DNA of 64,000 nt from the NCBI GenBank assembly GCA_964551195.1, contig CAZKBI010000002.1:1-64000 (forward strand), in the 5' to 3' direction. The first letter of the stretch is position 1; each line of letters opens with the position of its first letter. Below are positions 8,244-16,092 of this stretch, piece by piece. The notes beneath the pieces were generated by a model. That model was not told the origin of the DNA. It worked only from the letters and a program-made list of their open reading frames with translations, and did not search any database. This stretch comes from CAYZPB01 sp964551195. Lineage in GTDB: Bacteria; Bacillota; Bacilli; Tepidibacillales; Tepidibacillaceae. The position numbers were made by a program, and so were the translations under genes.

Positions 8244-8272
8244 AAAGTAATCTTTATTAGTGAATAAGTCAA
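8244..8272 (-). promoter_or_regulatory. promoter of copy 1
   Basis: TTGACT (8267-8272), 17-base spacer and TACTTT (8244-8249) on the minus strand. The surrounding 39 bases (8260-8298) match 32 of 39 bases in front of copy 2 (9581-9619), with the -35 box in the same place. The remaining part of this 395-base gap (8299-8380) shows nothing further. Confidence 0.6.
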
Positions 8273-8376
8273 GTCCATTCTGTTGCTATTTTGTGTCTTT
8301 GTTCATAAATGAACAGATTTTTTCGGTTGTTAATTTGTCATATTAATTTTTTTATTGTTACTTACGCTTAAATAAT

Positions 8377-8429
8377 AAAAAAAGAGCTTTGTTTATCTGG
8401 ATTGTTCCTCCATTTAAACAAAGCTCTTT
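8377..8429 (-). terminator. terminator of membrane-protein copy 2
   Basis: On the minus strand a perfect 15-bp stem (8415-8429 with 8381-8395), a 19-base loop, then seven T. The loop matches that of the copy-1 terminator at 16 of 19 bases and contains an inner TGGA/TCCA pairing in both. Confidence 0.88.
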
Positions 8430-8461
8430 TAGCATTTATTACTTAAATTACTTGCAAGGCA

Positions 8462-9361
8462 TTACTCTGCTTGTGCTTTTTTCTTAAATAGTGGTTTGCC
8501 TTCTGCCCATAAACGATCTTTAAAGATAAACAGTGCAGAGAAGATAACAAGGCCTAAGATTGGGCCAATGAAGAATAAAGATACTGCCTCTTGTGCTAAT
8601 GTATCAGCTATAGCTACTGGGAAACCGCCGCTCATTGCAATGATTGAAGCACCCAAAGCAACTGGCCATACCCAATCTTTTCTATAAATAACTGCAATAC
8701 AGATTACGAAAAACGCGAACGCACCAACCCAGAGGAATTGTTGAACCAATTCGTACATAAGTCCATCGTTTACGTTCATCTTAGCCCATGCTCGATGCGG
8801 AGCTGCATCACTAGGTACACCTTTAGTTCCTGCCTGCATCCTAGCCATCTGATTTCCGCCCATTATTTTGTTAAGAGCAGCGTTACCATTCATGAATGTC
8901 ATTACAAATGCCATACCAAATACTAAGCTTGTTACCCATAATTTAGTCTCAACTTTATTAACATAAAGTAATAAAACAAGAAACACAATCGCCCCAATAA
9001 AGAATGTACTGAAGTGAAGTGGTGCTAAACCAACCATCAATGGAAACATAGCCATCATCCAGCCACCAAATACTGCAGTAACACTACCTATAAACCCATA
9101 AATAAAAGCCCAATTCTTTTGATAAAAATAGCCAACTGCAGATACTAACATGAATACCCCAGCTAGCATTAGAATGGCTGAGAATAATGGTTGATGGATA
9201 TCCTGCATTATTACGCCTGCTGCTTTACCGTCAGCTGCGTACCCATTAAGTATACTTGAATAATTTTCAAACAGGATTACTATTGCTATAATTGGAACGG
9301 CAATACCTGCAAGACCAGTAATTATACCGCCTACAATATTTTTTCTTTTAATGTTTGTCAA
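8462..9361 (-). CDS. unrecognised 8-span membrane protein, tandem copy 2
   Basis: Family not recognised. A 299-residue paralogue of the following gene with the same membrane layout, the conserved central block (FMNGNAALNK, MGGNQMA, APHRAWAKMNVND) and the same three histidines (56, 116, 189). Differences are concentrated in the spans and at both ends. It starts with TTG, nine bases after AGGAGG, whereas copy 1 uses GTG. It is preceded by a promoter and a leader homologous to those of copy 1 and followed by a homologous terminator, so the whole transcription unit was duplicated rather than the coding sequence alone. Confidence 0.72.
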   Translation of the reverse strand: MTNIKRKNIVGGIITGLAGIAVPIIAIVILFENYSSILNGYAADGKAAGVIMQDIHQPLFSAILMLAGVFMLVSAVGYFYQKNWAFIYGFIGSVTAVFGGWMMAMFPLMVGLAPLHFSTFFIGAIVFLVLLLYVNKVETKLWVTSLVFGMAFVMTFMNGNAALNKIMGGNQMARMQAGTKGVPSDAAPHRAWAKMNVNDGLMYELVQQFLWVGAFAFFVICIAVIYRKDWVWPVALGASIIAMSGGFPVAIADTLAQEAVSLFFIGPILGLVIFSALFIFKDRLWAEGKPLFKKKAQAE

Positions 9362-9558
9362 TTTAGCTTTCCTCCTGATAGTCTTTCTTTTTTGTAATTC
9401 GTTGTTTTTCTAGTTAGATAATAATCTAGATGATAACATTTTTTAAACATAACAAATTGAAAATCAACTAGTAGTACCACCTAGCCGAGCTTAGTCACCA
9501 TACACCTACCTTTCAGTTTATTATGATACGCGACTTTAAGAATAAAAAGACGCTCTAA
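9362..9558 (-). promoter_or_regulatory. long 5' leader of copy 2
   Basis: About 195 bases between the predicted transcript start and the TTG start codon. It contains the six-codon ORF (9481-9501), the 13-base element identical to copy 1 (9460-9472) and a possible TCTAG/CTAGA hairpin nearer the gene. No known riboswitch is recognised. Confidence 0.5.
9481..9501 (-). CDS. candidate leader peptide (6 codons) upstream of copy 2
   Basis: ATG GTG ACT AAG CTC GGC TAG, encoding MVTKLG, with AAAGG seven bases upstream. It sits at the same distance (eight bases) from the conserved 13-base element as the six-codon ORF of copy 1. Only about 10 of 21 bases match, mainly start, stop and scattered positions. 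Confidence 0.4.
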   Translation of the reverse strand: MVTKLG

Positions 9559-9564
9559 TTAGAT

Positions 9565-9593
9565 AATTTAACATTTAATTGTGAATAAATCAA
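9565..9593 (-). promoter_or_regulatory. promoter of copy 2
   Basis: TTGATT (9588-9593), 17-base spacer and TAAATT (9565-9570) on the minus strand; homologous to the copy-1 promoter. Confidence 0.6.
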
Positions 9594-9640
9594 GTCTAAA
9601 TTGTTTCTAATTTGTGTCTAGCAAGCGGAGGGAATAGTTC

Positions 9641-10828
9641 TTAACGTCGCTTATAAATCTTTTGATAGATTAAATAGGCGCTAATAAATAATAGAAATGA
9701 GGTAACAAGAAATATGCCATTAAAGCCCAAGATACCGGCAAAGAGACCACCAAGAACCGGACCTAACATATTACCTAAAAAGCTAGCGCTACTGCTATAA
9801 GAATAAGTAGTGCTTTCAAGTCCAAGAGGTGCATGCTTCTTAATTATTGAATTAATTGACGGCATAATACCTCCCAGCGCAAAACCAAGCATAAACCGCC
9901 AGAACATTAGTTGCCAGACATCCGTTGAAAACCCTTGCGGAATAAACAGAATCGCAGCAGCCAGCACCGAAAAAAGTAGAACAATTTCTGGGCCCTTTTT
10001 ATCACTAACTCTACCAAGTTTAGGCGCCGCAAAAACATTAGTTATCCCCGCTGCAGCTGCAATTAGACCCGCGAAAAAGGCTACTCTACCCCCTGGCGGA
10101 TTTAACTCCAAGACAAACAGGGAGAGTATCGGATTAATGTTCATAATAGCAAACTGAACAATAAACACGATCAAGAAAACAATAATTAAAGGCTGCGAGC
10201 CCATAACCTGTTTAAAATCAGCAAGCATGCTTTTATTAACTACGCTAGAATCAGGTGCAAATTCTTCCTTAACAAAAAACAACACAATAAAAGACGCAAT
10301 AAAGATTAAAATACCAGTTATAATAAATATCTGATTGTAGGTTACATACTCAGCAAGTATTCCACCGTATAGCGGCCCAATAATCGATCCAGCAACTGCA
10401 CCTGAGTTTAGTAGACCTAATGCATAGCCAGTTTTTTCACTTGGCGTATTGGCGGCTACCAAGGCGACAGAGGCAGGGTTAAAACCAGCCACAAGCCCGT
10501 TTAAAAACCTTAGTAAGAGTAGTTGATAGACATTTGTCGCGAAACCCATCAGAATCGTTATAAGAGCCATTCCGAAGCCTGAACGAAGAATCATAATTTT
10601 CCGACCGTAACGATCGCCAAGTTTTCCCCACAATGGAGATATAAAAAAAGCACTAAGAAAGTTTATTCCAAAAATTAAGCCAGCCCATAAGCTAACCTCA
10701 GCTGGCGAGCTCATCCCCATATTTTTATTAATATGTAAAGGCAAGAAAGGCATAATTGAAGTCATACCAGCCATAAAGACAAAGCCGGCACTCCATAGTA
10801 TATATAAATTTTTTCTCCATAATTCCAT
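9641..10828 (-). CDS. MFS transporter (drug:H+ antiporter type)
   Basis: A 395-residue major facilitator with 12 predicted spans. The loop between spans 2 and 3 holds the family motif A (GKLGDRYGRK, near residues 65-74), and 'LNSGAVAGSIIGPLYGG' in span 5 is the motif C of drug:H+ antiporters. This points to proton-driven export of a small hydrophobic compound; the substrate is unknown. AGGTAAGG precedes the ATG. It is a single gene between the duplicated membrane units and ylbG, with no adjacent regulator. Confidence 0.85.
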   Translation of the reverse strand: MELWRKNLYILWSAGFVFMAGMTSIMPFLPLHINKNMGMSSPAEVSLWAGLIFGINFLSAFFISPLWGKLGDRYGRKIMILRSGFGMALITILMGFATNVYQLLLLRFLNGLVAGFNPASVALVAANTPSEKTGYALGLLNSGAVAGSIIGPLYGGILAEYVTYNQIFIITGILIFIASFIVLFFVKEEFAPDSSVVNKSMLADFKQVMGSQPLIIVFLIVFIVQFAIMNINPILSLFVLELNPPGGRVAFFAGLIAAAAGITNVFAAPKLGRVSDKKGPEIVLLFSVLAAAILFIPQGFSTDVWQLMFWRFMLGFALGGIMPSINSIIKKHAPLGLESTTYSYSSSASFLGNMLGPVLGGLFAGILGFNGIFLVTSFLLFISAYLIYQKIYKRR

Positions 10829-10865
10829 AAAAACCTTACCTACATTTCAATTTTTTTGCAACAAA

Positions 10866-10912
10866 AAGGGTATTCTGATTAGTCTAATATAATAAGCTAA
10901 TCGAATACCTTT
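10866..10912 (-). terminator. terminator of ylbG
   Basis: On the minus strand a hairpin GGTATTCGATTAG / CTAATCAGAATACC with a short AT-rich loop followed by CTTTTT, 15 bases after the ylbG stop. Confidence 0.75.
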
Positions 10913-10926
10913 TTTATGATTATCAC

Positions 10927-11178
10927 TTAGTTTGTTTTCGCTGCTAAAGTGTTACTAAAGTGTTCAGCTACCTCTGTGTTTAAAGAAAGCTCTACCTTCT
11001 TAACGAAACCCAACCCTTTTAATTTATTCGACGTAGCCTCTAATTCATCCTTATTTATATAAACAATCGCGTATTTCATCTTTTTTGATATGTATACTAC
11101 ATTTCCGAATTTCTCTAATCTCTTAGTGTTCTTCAGATCTGTCAACCAGACAATCAAGCTTAATCTCTCCACATTCAT
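10927..11178 (-). CDS. ylbG: YlbG family protein (UPF0298 / DUF2129)
   Basis: An 83-residue cytosolic protein closely matching YlbG: 'LIVWLTDLKNTKRLEKFGNVVYISKKMKYAIVYIN' is the family core (split here only by my reading; see residues 8-42), followed by GFVKKVELS. Function is not established. AAAGGAG stands eight bases before the ATG. In Bacillus ylbG neighbours ylbF and lies not far from ftsW; here an ftsW-family gene is 3.4 kb away. Confidence 0.9.
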   Translation of the reverse strand: MNVERLSLIVWLTDLKNTKRLEKFGNVVYISKKMKYAIVYINKDELEATSNKLKGLGFVKKVELSLNTEVAEHFSNTLAAKTN

Positions 11179-11250
11179 GAAATATGCTCCTTTTCTAATT
11201 ATTAATAAATATTATCATTTCCCGGTATTTATAGCAATCTTTAGAGATAT

Positions 11251-11278
11251 GAAAAGAAAGACCATTTAATAAATGGCC
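11251..11278 (-). terminator. terminator of the opuA operon
   Basis: On the minus strand GGCCATTT, a three-base loop and AAATGGTC, followed by a TC-rich run, 28 bases after the opuAC stop. Confidence 0.6.
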
Positions 11279-11306
11279 TTCCTTATACATACTCAATACT
11301 AGTTTA

Positions 11307-12188
11307 TTATTTGCCGAGCATTTTGTTTATTCTGTCTTGATTGTTGTCAACCCACTCTTGCGCTACATCTGCAGGGTCAAGACTTGTATCCTCATCAATC
11401 ATTAGGATCATCGCTTCAATTTCATCAACACCTATACTCCAGTTGCTAAGAAACGCATGAGCTTCTGGTGCGCGCTCTTTTAAATCTAAAGATGCAAGTG
11501 TGTGTACCTCAGAAGTTTTGAAGTGTTCTTGCTCATCTTCTAAAATCTTAAGATCCCACATTGCGAACATTGAGTGTGGACGCCAACCAACAAATACAAT
11601 TGGTTTTTCATTACCAATATCACGAGTTGCTTGTGCCATCATTGCAGCTTCACTTGAAGAAACATACTCATAATCTAAACCATAAGCTTCGATTATTTCT
11701 TTAGTAGTTTTAGTAATACCGGCGCCTTCATCGATACCAACAATTCTACCACCAAATAAATCTTCTTTACCGATTAAATCGTTAATTGAATTAATGTCCT
11801 CTAGATAGGCGGGCACTACGACACCTAGTTCTCCATCATAGTAGCTTACTCCTACATCATCAATATTTTTGCCATACTCATTCCAATAATCGGCATGAGT
11901 ATCTGGTAACCAAGCATCCATGAATACGTTAATCTCTCCTTTAGAAAGACCTACATATACTACCCCAGCATCGGCATTCTGCATAGTAACGTCATAGCCA
12001 AGATCAGTTAAAATAATATTTACAATGTGACTTGGAATAAGCGTGCTTGTCCACGGCGTAACACCGATCACTATTTTCTCCGCTGCTTCTCCATTTTCTT
12101 CTCCATTTTTACCATCATCACCACAGCCAACTAATGCTATTGACATTACTAGCACTATAGCTAATGCAATTATAATAGACTTCTTCAT
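11307..12188 (-). CDS. opuAC: glycine betaine ABC transporter, substrate-binding lipoprotein
   Basis: A 293-residue lipoprotein of the OpuAC/ProX type. Lys-rich start, hydrophobic segment and lipobox LVGC place the lipidated cysteine at residue 22, anchoring it outside the membrane. Aromatic ligand-binding segments characteristic of quaternary-ammonium binding proteins are visible: VTPWTST, DAWLPDTHADYW and VGWRPHSMFA. ATG 12188 is chosen over the TTG two codons upstream because the latter is too near the GAAGGGA ribosome binding site. It is the last gene of opuAA-opuAB-opuAC and lies 21 bases after opuAB. Confidence 0.92.
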   Translation of the reverse strand: MKKSIIIALAIVLVMSIALVGCGDDGKNGEENGEAAEKIVIGVTPWTSTLIPSHIVNIILTDLGYDVTMQNADAGVVYVGLSKGEINVFMDAWLPDTHADYWNEYGKNIDDVGVSYYDGELGVVVPAYLEDINSINDLIGKEDLFGGRIVGIDEGAGITKTTKEIIEAYGLDYEYVSSSEAAMMAQATRDIGNEKPIVFVGWRPHSMFAMWDLKILEDEQEHFKTSEVHTLASLDLKERAPEAHAFLSNWSIGVDEIEAMILMIDEDTSLDPADVAQEWVDNNQDRINKMLGK

Positions 12189-12209
12189 AGTCAATCATTC
12201 CCTTCTTAT

Positions 12210-13046
12210 TTAAAATTTAGTTCTCTTACTTATTCCCTCGGTTAAGCGGTCTAGTACAATTGCAAGCACAACAATTCCTAAACCACCGACTAAACCAAGT
12301 CCAGTATTAACTCTACCGATTGCTCCAAAGACGATTTCACCAAGTCCAGGTGCTCCAATCATTGATGCTATAACTGCCATCGAAAGCGCCAACATGATTG
12401 TCTGATTAATGCCAGCAATAATCGTCGTCATCGCCAGTGGAAATTGAACCTTTCTTAGTGTCTGCCATGAAGTCGAACCAAAGGCTTTAGCAGCTTCAAC
12501 TACATCTTCTGGAACCTGCTTGATACCTAATGTTGTAAACCTCACTGCCGGCGGTGTCGCAAAAACAAACGTAGCAATTACTGCCGGAACAGTACCAATT
12601 CCAAATAGTAGAATTGTTGGAATCAAATATACAAAACTCGGTAGTGTCTGCATAAAATCGAGAATAGGTCGTATAACCTTATTTGCTCGATCAGATTTAG
12701 CTCCCCAGACACCGAGTGGAATACCAATCATAATTGAAAATAATGTTGCATTTAGTACAATCGCTAAGGTCTGCATCGCAGGCACCCAGATATCTACTGA
12801 ACCAATAAACAGGAAACCTAGAAAGGTGCCAAGCGCTAGACCCTTACCACCTAGCCACCAAGCTAATAATACAAAGATAATAGTTATTACTTCGGGCGGT
12901 ATCCATATTAACAGATCAGTAAATGCGTCAATTATTACGCCGAAAAAATCCCCGAGTTTATCAAAAAAGTCACCAAACTTCGGCATAAACCAACCTTTAA
13001 TAAATATATTAGTCCATTTCTCTAAAGGTATCGAAAAATAATTCAT
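12210..13046 (-). CDS. opuAB: glycine betaine ABC transporter, permease
   Basis: A 278-residue permease of the OpuAB/ProW family with about six membrane spans. The cytoplasmic coupling loop 'VPEDVVEAAKAFGSTSWQTLRKVQFPLA' region (residues 177-204, EAA motif) is clear, as is 'DFMQTLPSFVYLIPTILLF'. The start follows the opuAA stop by three bases, with the ribosome binding site GGAGGAG inside the end of opuAA, so the two are probably translationally coupled. Confidence 0.93.
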   Translation of the reverse strand: MNYFSIPLEKWTNIFIKGWFMPKFGDFFDKLGDFFGVIIDAFTDLLIWIPPEVITIIFVLLAWWLGGKGLALGTFLGFLFIGSVDIWVPAMQTLAIVLNATLFSIMIGIPLGVWGAKSDRANKVIRPILDFMQTLPSFVYLIPTILLFGIGTVPAVIATFVFATPPAVRFTTLGIKQVPEDVVEAAKAFGSTSWQTLRKVQFPLAMTTIIAGINQTIMLALSMAVIASMIGAPGLGEIVFGAIGRVNTGLGLVGGLGIVVLAIVLDRLTEGISKRTKF

Positions 13047-13049
13047 CTA

Positions 13050-14246
13050 TTATAACTCCTCCTCTTCATCTTTCAGATATAGTCCCGAAAGAATTGAAAC
13101 ACGAACTATAATCCCAACTAATCTGTCTTCTTCCACTACTGCAATGGGATATTTAGTTTCAGCTGCCACCGGTATAAGATCTCGTAGAGGAGTATCCTTA
13201 GTTGTCGTAAAAAAGTCTTGTGTAAGAATCTTCTCATCCCAAGTTTTGCTTTTAGCTGCTTCAAGCGCAGCATCGATTGTCAATAGACCTTTTAGTTTTC
13301 TTCCTTTTTCTATAACGAAAATACTTGAAATTCCTTCTTCCTCCATATTTCTAATTGCGACTAAAGCTCCATCCTTCCAATTAGTAATAGCATCTGGCTT
13401 CTTCATGATATTTTCCGCGTTTAATACCTTTGAGCGGTCAACATCCTCAATAAAGCTTGATACGTAATCATCTACTGGATTATTTAATATCTCATCCGGG
13501 GTACCTATTTGTACAATTACCCCATCATTCATAATTGCAATCCTATCGCCCAGCTTAAGCGCTTCATCCAAGTCGTGCGTAATAAACAAAATAGTTTTCT
13601 GCATATTGTCTTGCAGTTGCAGCAACTCATTCTGCATCTCTTTCCTTATTAGAGGGTCAAGCGCACTAAATGCTTCATCCATCAAAAGTATTTCTGATTC
13701 ATTTGCCAGTGCACGAGCTAAACCCACGCGCTGTTGCATACCCCCGCTTAACTCAGATGGCATACTGTTTTCATAACCCAATAGGCCAACATTTTCTAGA
13801 GCAATTCTTGCCTTTTCTTCTCGTTCAACTTTATTCATACCTTGAATCTCTAAGCCATAGGCAATATTATTTAAAATATTACGATGTGGCATTAGCGCAA
13901 AATGTTGGAATACCATGCTAATCTTATGTCGTCTAACATCCAATATTTCTTTTCTATCCATTTTTATAATATCTTCGCCATCAATGAAAATCTCTCCGGT
14001 AGTTGGTTCGATTAAACGATTTACCATCCTAATCAGTGTTGATTTACCACTCCCAGAAAGACCCATAATAACAAAAAGTTCGCCTTCATTAACCTCGAAC
14101 TCTGCATTATTGACGCCAATAGTAGCGCCTGTTTTTTTAAGTATCTCATCCTTAGATGATCCTTTTTCTAACATCTTTAGTGCTTCATTTCGGTTTGGTC
14201 CATAGACCTTGGTAAGACCACTTACCTTGATTTTAACATTTTCCAT
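13050..14246 (-). CDS. opuAA: glycine betaine ABC transporter, ATPase with CBS domains
   Basis: A 398-residue ATPase. Walker A GLSGSGKST is at residues 62-70, the LSGGMQQ signature near 165 and Walker B LLMDEAFSALDP near 187, followed by the switch histidine in FITHDLDEA. The C-terminal 120 residues form a tandem CBS domain ('VLNAENIMKKPDAIT' and 'PLRDLIPVAAETKYPIAVV'), which in OpuA-type importers senses ionic strength or cyclic-di-AMP; which applies here is not decided by the sequence. First gene of the osmoprotectant operon. Confidence 0.94.
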   Translation of the reverse strand: MENVKIKVSGLTKVYGPNRNEALKMLEKGSSKDEILKKTGATIGVNNAEFEVNEGELFVIMGLSGSGKSTLIRMVNRLIEPTTGEIFIDGEDIIKMDRKEILDVRRHKISMVFQHFALMPHRNILNNIAYGLEIQGMNKVEREEKARIALENVGLLGYENSMPSELSGGMQQRVGLARALANESEILLMDEAFSALDPLIRKEMQNELLQLQDNMQKTILFITHDLDEALKLGDRIAIMNDGVIVQIGTPDEILNNPVDDYVSSFIEDVDRSKVLNAENIMKKPDAITNWKDGALVAIRNMEEEGISSIFVIEKGRKLKGLLTIDAALEAAKSKTWDEKILTQDFFTTTKDTPLRDLIPVAAETKYPIAVVEEDRLVGIIVRVSILSGLYLKDEEEEL

Positions 14247-14300
14247 ATATTATTATACCTTCCTCATCTTCGGAAATTATTAATCTACTTGACATAATTA

Positions 14301-14329
14301 AGTATACCTTGTAATAAAAACCTACGCAA
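14301..14329 (-). promoter_or_regulatory. promoter of the opuA operon
   Basis: TTGCGT (14324-14329), 17-base spacer and TATACT (14301-14306) on the minus strand, 55 bases before opuAA. The 294-base divergent region 14247-14540 holds only this promoter and that of the ftsW-family gene. Confidence 0.7.
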
Positions 14330-14464
14330 ACCGTATATTCTAAGGTAAATCAGTATAATCTTTCTTGAGCCACCTATTGTTTTGCAAAAGTTCGTTAGAC
14401 TATTGTATCCTTTTATATGCTTTTATATCCTCCCAGATACTGCCTGATGCAAATAGATGAATGC

Positions 14465-14493
14465 TTTACTAAAAAAGCTCTTTTACATATAAT
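14465..14493 (+). promoter_or_regulatory. promoter of the ftsW-family gene
   Basis: TTTACT (14465-14470), 17-base spacer and TATAAT (14488-14493), about 48 bases before the GTG start. Confidence 0.7.
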
Positions 14494-14540
14494 CATGTTA
14501 ATCTACTTATTATTTTATCTGCAGAAAGGAAGAGTTCTAA

Positions 14541-15653
14541 GTGAAGACTGACCGTGGCGCGATAGATTTCCTACTACTTATTTTAACTATTGCCTTAGTT
14601 GGCTTTGGTATAGTTATGGTTTACAGTGCAAGCTTTACAGTCTCTTACTGGGAGCACAATGACAAATGGTACATAACCAGTCGCCAGATTATTTTCGCGA
14701 TTATCGGACTTATTCTAATGTTTATCGCAATGAACATTAGTGTCTCTTTTTATAAAAAATACTTCGTGGTTTTTTTGTTTGTGTCATTATTACTCGTAAT
14801 TTTAGTTTATGTGCCAGGAATAGGTACTCCAATCAATGACGCTAAAAGTTGGATAGGGATTAGTCTTGCTGGTAAAACATTTACAATTCAACCTGTCGAA
14901 TTTGCCAAAATCGGTCTGCTTCTCTATCTATCGGTATTATTAACAAAAAAGCCTGATAAGATTAGAGATTTTAAAACAGGTATCTTGCCATCTTTAATCA
15001 TTATCTTAACCTTCTTTATTTTAGTGGCTGCTCAACCCGATTATGGTTCTGCAATAATTCTGGCTCTTGCAGCAGGTACCTTGCTCATTGCCGCTGGTGC
15101 GCGTTGGTTCCATATATTTGGATTAATTTTTGCTGGGGCACTTTCACTAATTGTGTTATTTCTTGCATCTGGACGCACAGAGAGGCTTATCTCCTACTTA
15201 GACCCATGGGCTGATCCCTATAATGATGGCTATCATTTGATCCAATCGTTAATAGCTTTCGGAAATGGTGGCATTTTTGGAGCAGGCTTTGGCCAGAGCA
15301 TCCAGAAGTTCTTCTACCTACCCTATCCACATTCAGATTTCATATTCGCAGTTATTGGCGAGGAACTAGGTTTTATTGGTATCGCAATCTTTGTGTTAGT
15401 ATTTATGCTTTTCCTATGGCGAATAATTGCGGTTGGTAGAAAATCAGCTCACCCTTTTGGCACGCTTTTTGCAACAAGTATCGCAGCACTCTTTGCTATC
15501 CAAGCAATAATCAATATTGGCGGTGTTACTGGCGCTATTCCAATAACCGGAGTTACACTTCCATTTATCAGTGCTGGGGGTACCTCGCTTATTACTAGTA
15601 TGATAGCTGTGGGTATCGTTCTATCAATTTCACGGGAACCGCGTGAAAAATAA
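14541..15653 (+). CDS. ftsW: FtsW/SpoVE-family peptidoglycan glycosyltransferase
   Basis: A 370-residue SEDS-family protein with about ten membrane spans. SEDS proteins polymerise lipid II into glycan strands with a partner class B PBP. The extracellular loop 'YLDPWADPYNDGYHLIQS' and 'FFYLPYPHSDFIFAVIGEE' and the C-terminal 'ITGVTLPFISAGGTSL' are FtsW/SpoVE-like rather than RodA-like. Whether it acts in division, elongation or spore cortex synthesis cannot be decided. The start is GTG, with AAAGGAAGAG (14525-14534) upstream. The gene is monocistronic. Confidence 0.85.
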   Translation: MKTDRGAIDFLLLILTIALVGFGIVMVYSASFTVSYWEHNDKWYITSRQIIFAIIGLILMFIAMNISVSFYKKYFVVFLFVSLLLVILVYVPGIGTPINDAKSWIGISLAGKTFTIQPVEFAKIGLLLYLSVLLTKKPDKIRDFKTGILPSLIIILTFFILVAAQPDYGSAIILALAAGTLLIAAGARWFHIFGLIFAGALSLIVLFLASGRTERLISYLDPWADPYNDGYHLIQSLIAFGNGGIFGAGFGQSIQKFFYLPYPHSDFIFAVIGEELGFIGIAIFVLVFMLFLWRIIAVGRKSAHPFGTLFATSIAALFAIQAIINIGGVTGAIPITGVTLPFISAGGTSLITSMIAVGIVLSISREPREK

Positions 15654-15654
15654 A

Positions 15655-15684
15655 AAACCCCACCTTTTGAGAAAGGTAGGGTTT
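15655..15684 (-). terminator. terminator, mainly of the downstream lipoprotein gene
   Basis: An inverted repeat with arms AAACCC-C-ACCTTT and AAAGGT-A-GGGTTT around a TGAG loop (one mismatch). On the minus strand it is followed by TTTTTTATTTTT, so it ends the lipoprotein gene at 15696; on the plus strand the tail is weak. Confidence 0.78.
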
Positions 15685-15695
15685 ACTATCATTAC

Positions 15696-16001
15696 TTAAA
15701 GATAAGGTGCCATTTTTGCCATTAACTGAATCTTATTTGATATTTCACCATTTTTAATTTGTGAAATTATATCATCCATTACCTCTTGAGTTACTTTCCC
15801 GTCTCCCAGTTTACTCTCAAGATTAGGGACTGCAATATCTAATAAGTCCTGAACATCTTTAGAAACAGGCTCTTCATCCCCGTTACTAGCTGGTGGCGTT
15901 GGCGCCGGATCAGTAGATTCAGCATTATTGTCACCGCATGCTGTTAAGCTAATTGCAAGTAATACAACCAATATAATAAGTACAAGTCTTTTTCTATTCA
16001 A
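15696..16001 (-). CDS. small lipoprotein, paralogue of the next upstream gene
   Basis: A 101-residue predicted lipoprotein. The N-terminus MNRKR, a hydrophobic core and the lipobox SLTAC give a lipidated cysteine near residue 22; a Pro/Ser/Asp-rich linker follows. The C-terminal 55 residues (VPNLESKLGDGKVTQEVMDD...) resemble the C-terminal half of the neighbouring lipoprotein (FPNLTQKVKDGDITQERMNE). Family not recognised. GAGG-type ribosome binding site precedes the ATG. Confidence 0.75.
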   Translation of the reverse strand: MNRKRLVLIILVVLLAISLTACGDNNAESTDPAPTPPASNGDEEPVSKDVQDLLDIAVPNLESKLGDGKVTQEVMDDIISQIKNGEISNKIQLMAKMAPYL

Positions 16002-16049
16002 TGCAATTCCTCCTTTTAGTCATGCATTTAAGGACTCATTTTAAAAAAC

Positions 16050-16081
16050 AGCTCTGGCATATTCACTATGTCAGAGCTGTC
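16050..16081 (-). terminator. terminator of the 114-aa lipoprotein gene
   Basis: On the minus strand ACAGCTCTGACATA and TATGCCAGAGCTGT pair across a five-base loop and are followed by TTTTTT. Confidence 0.82.
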
Positions 16082-16092
16082 CTAGTAATATT

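Noticed and set aside
12520..13041. Long ORF (173 codons) on the plus strand opposite opuAB
   Set aside because: Shadow of a well-supported permease gene; no start signal or recognisable protein.
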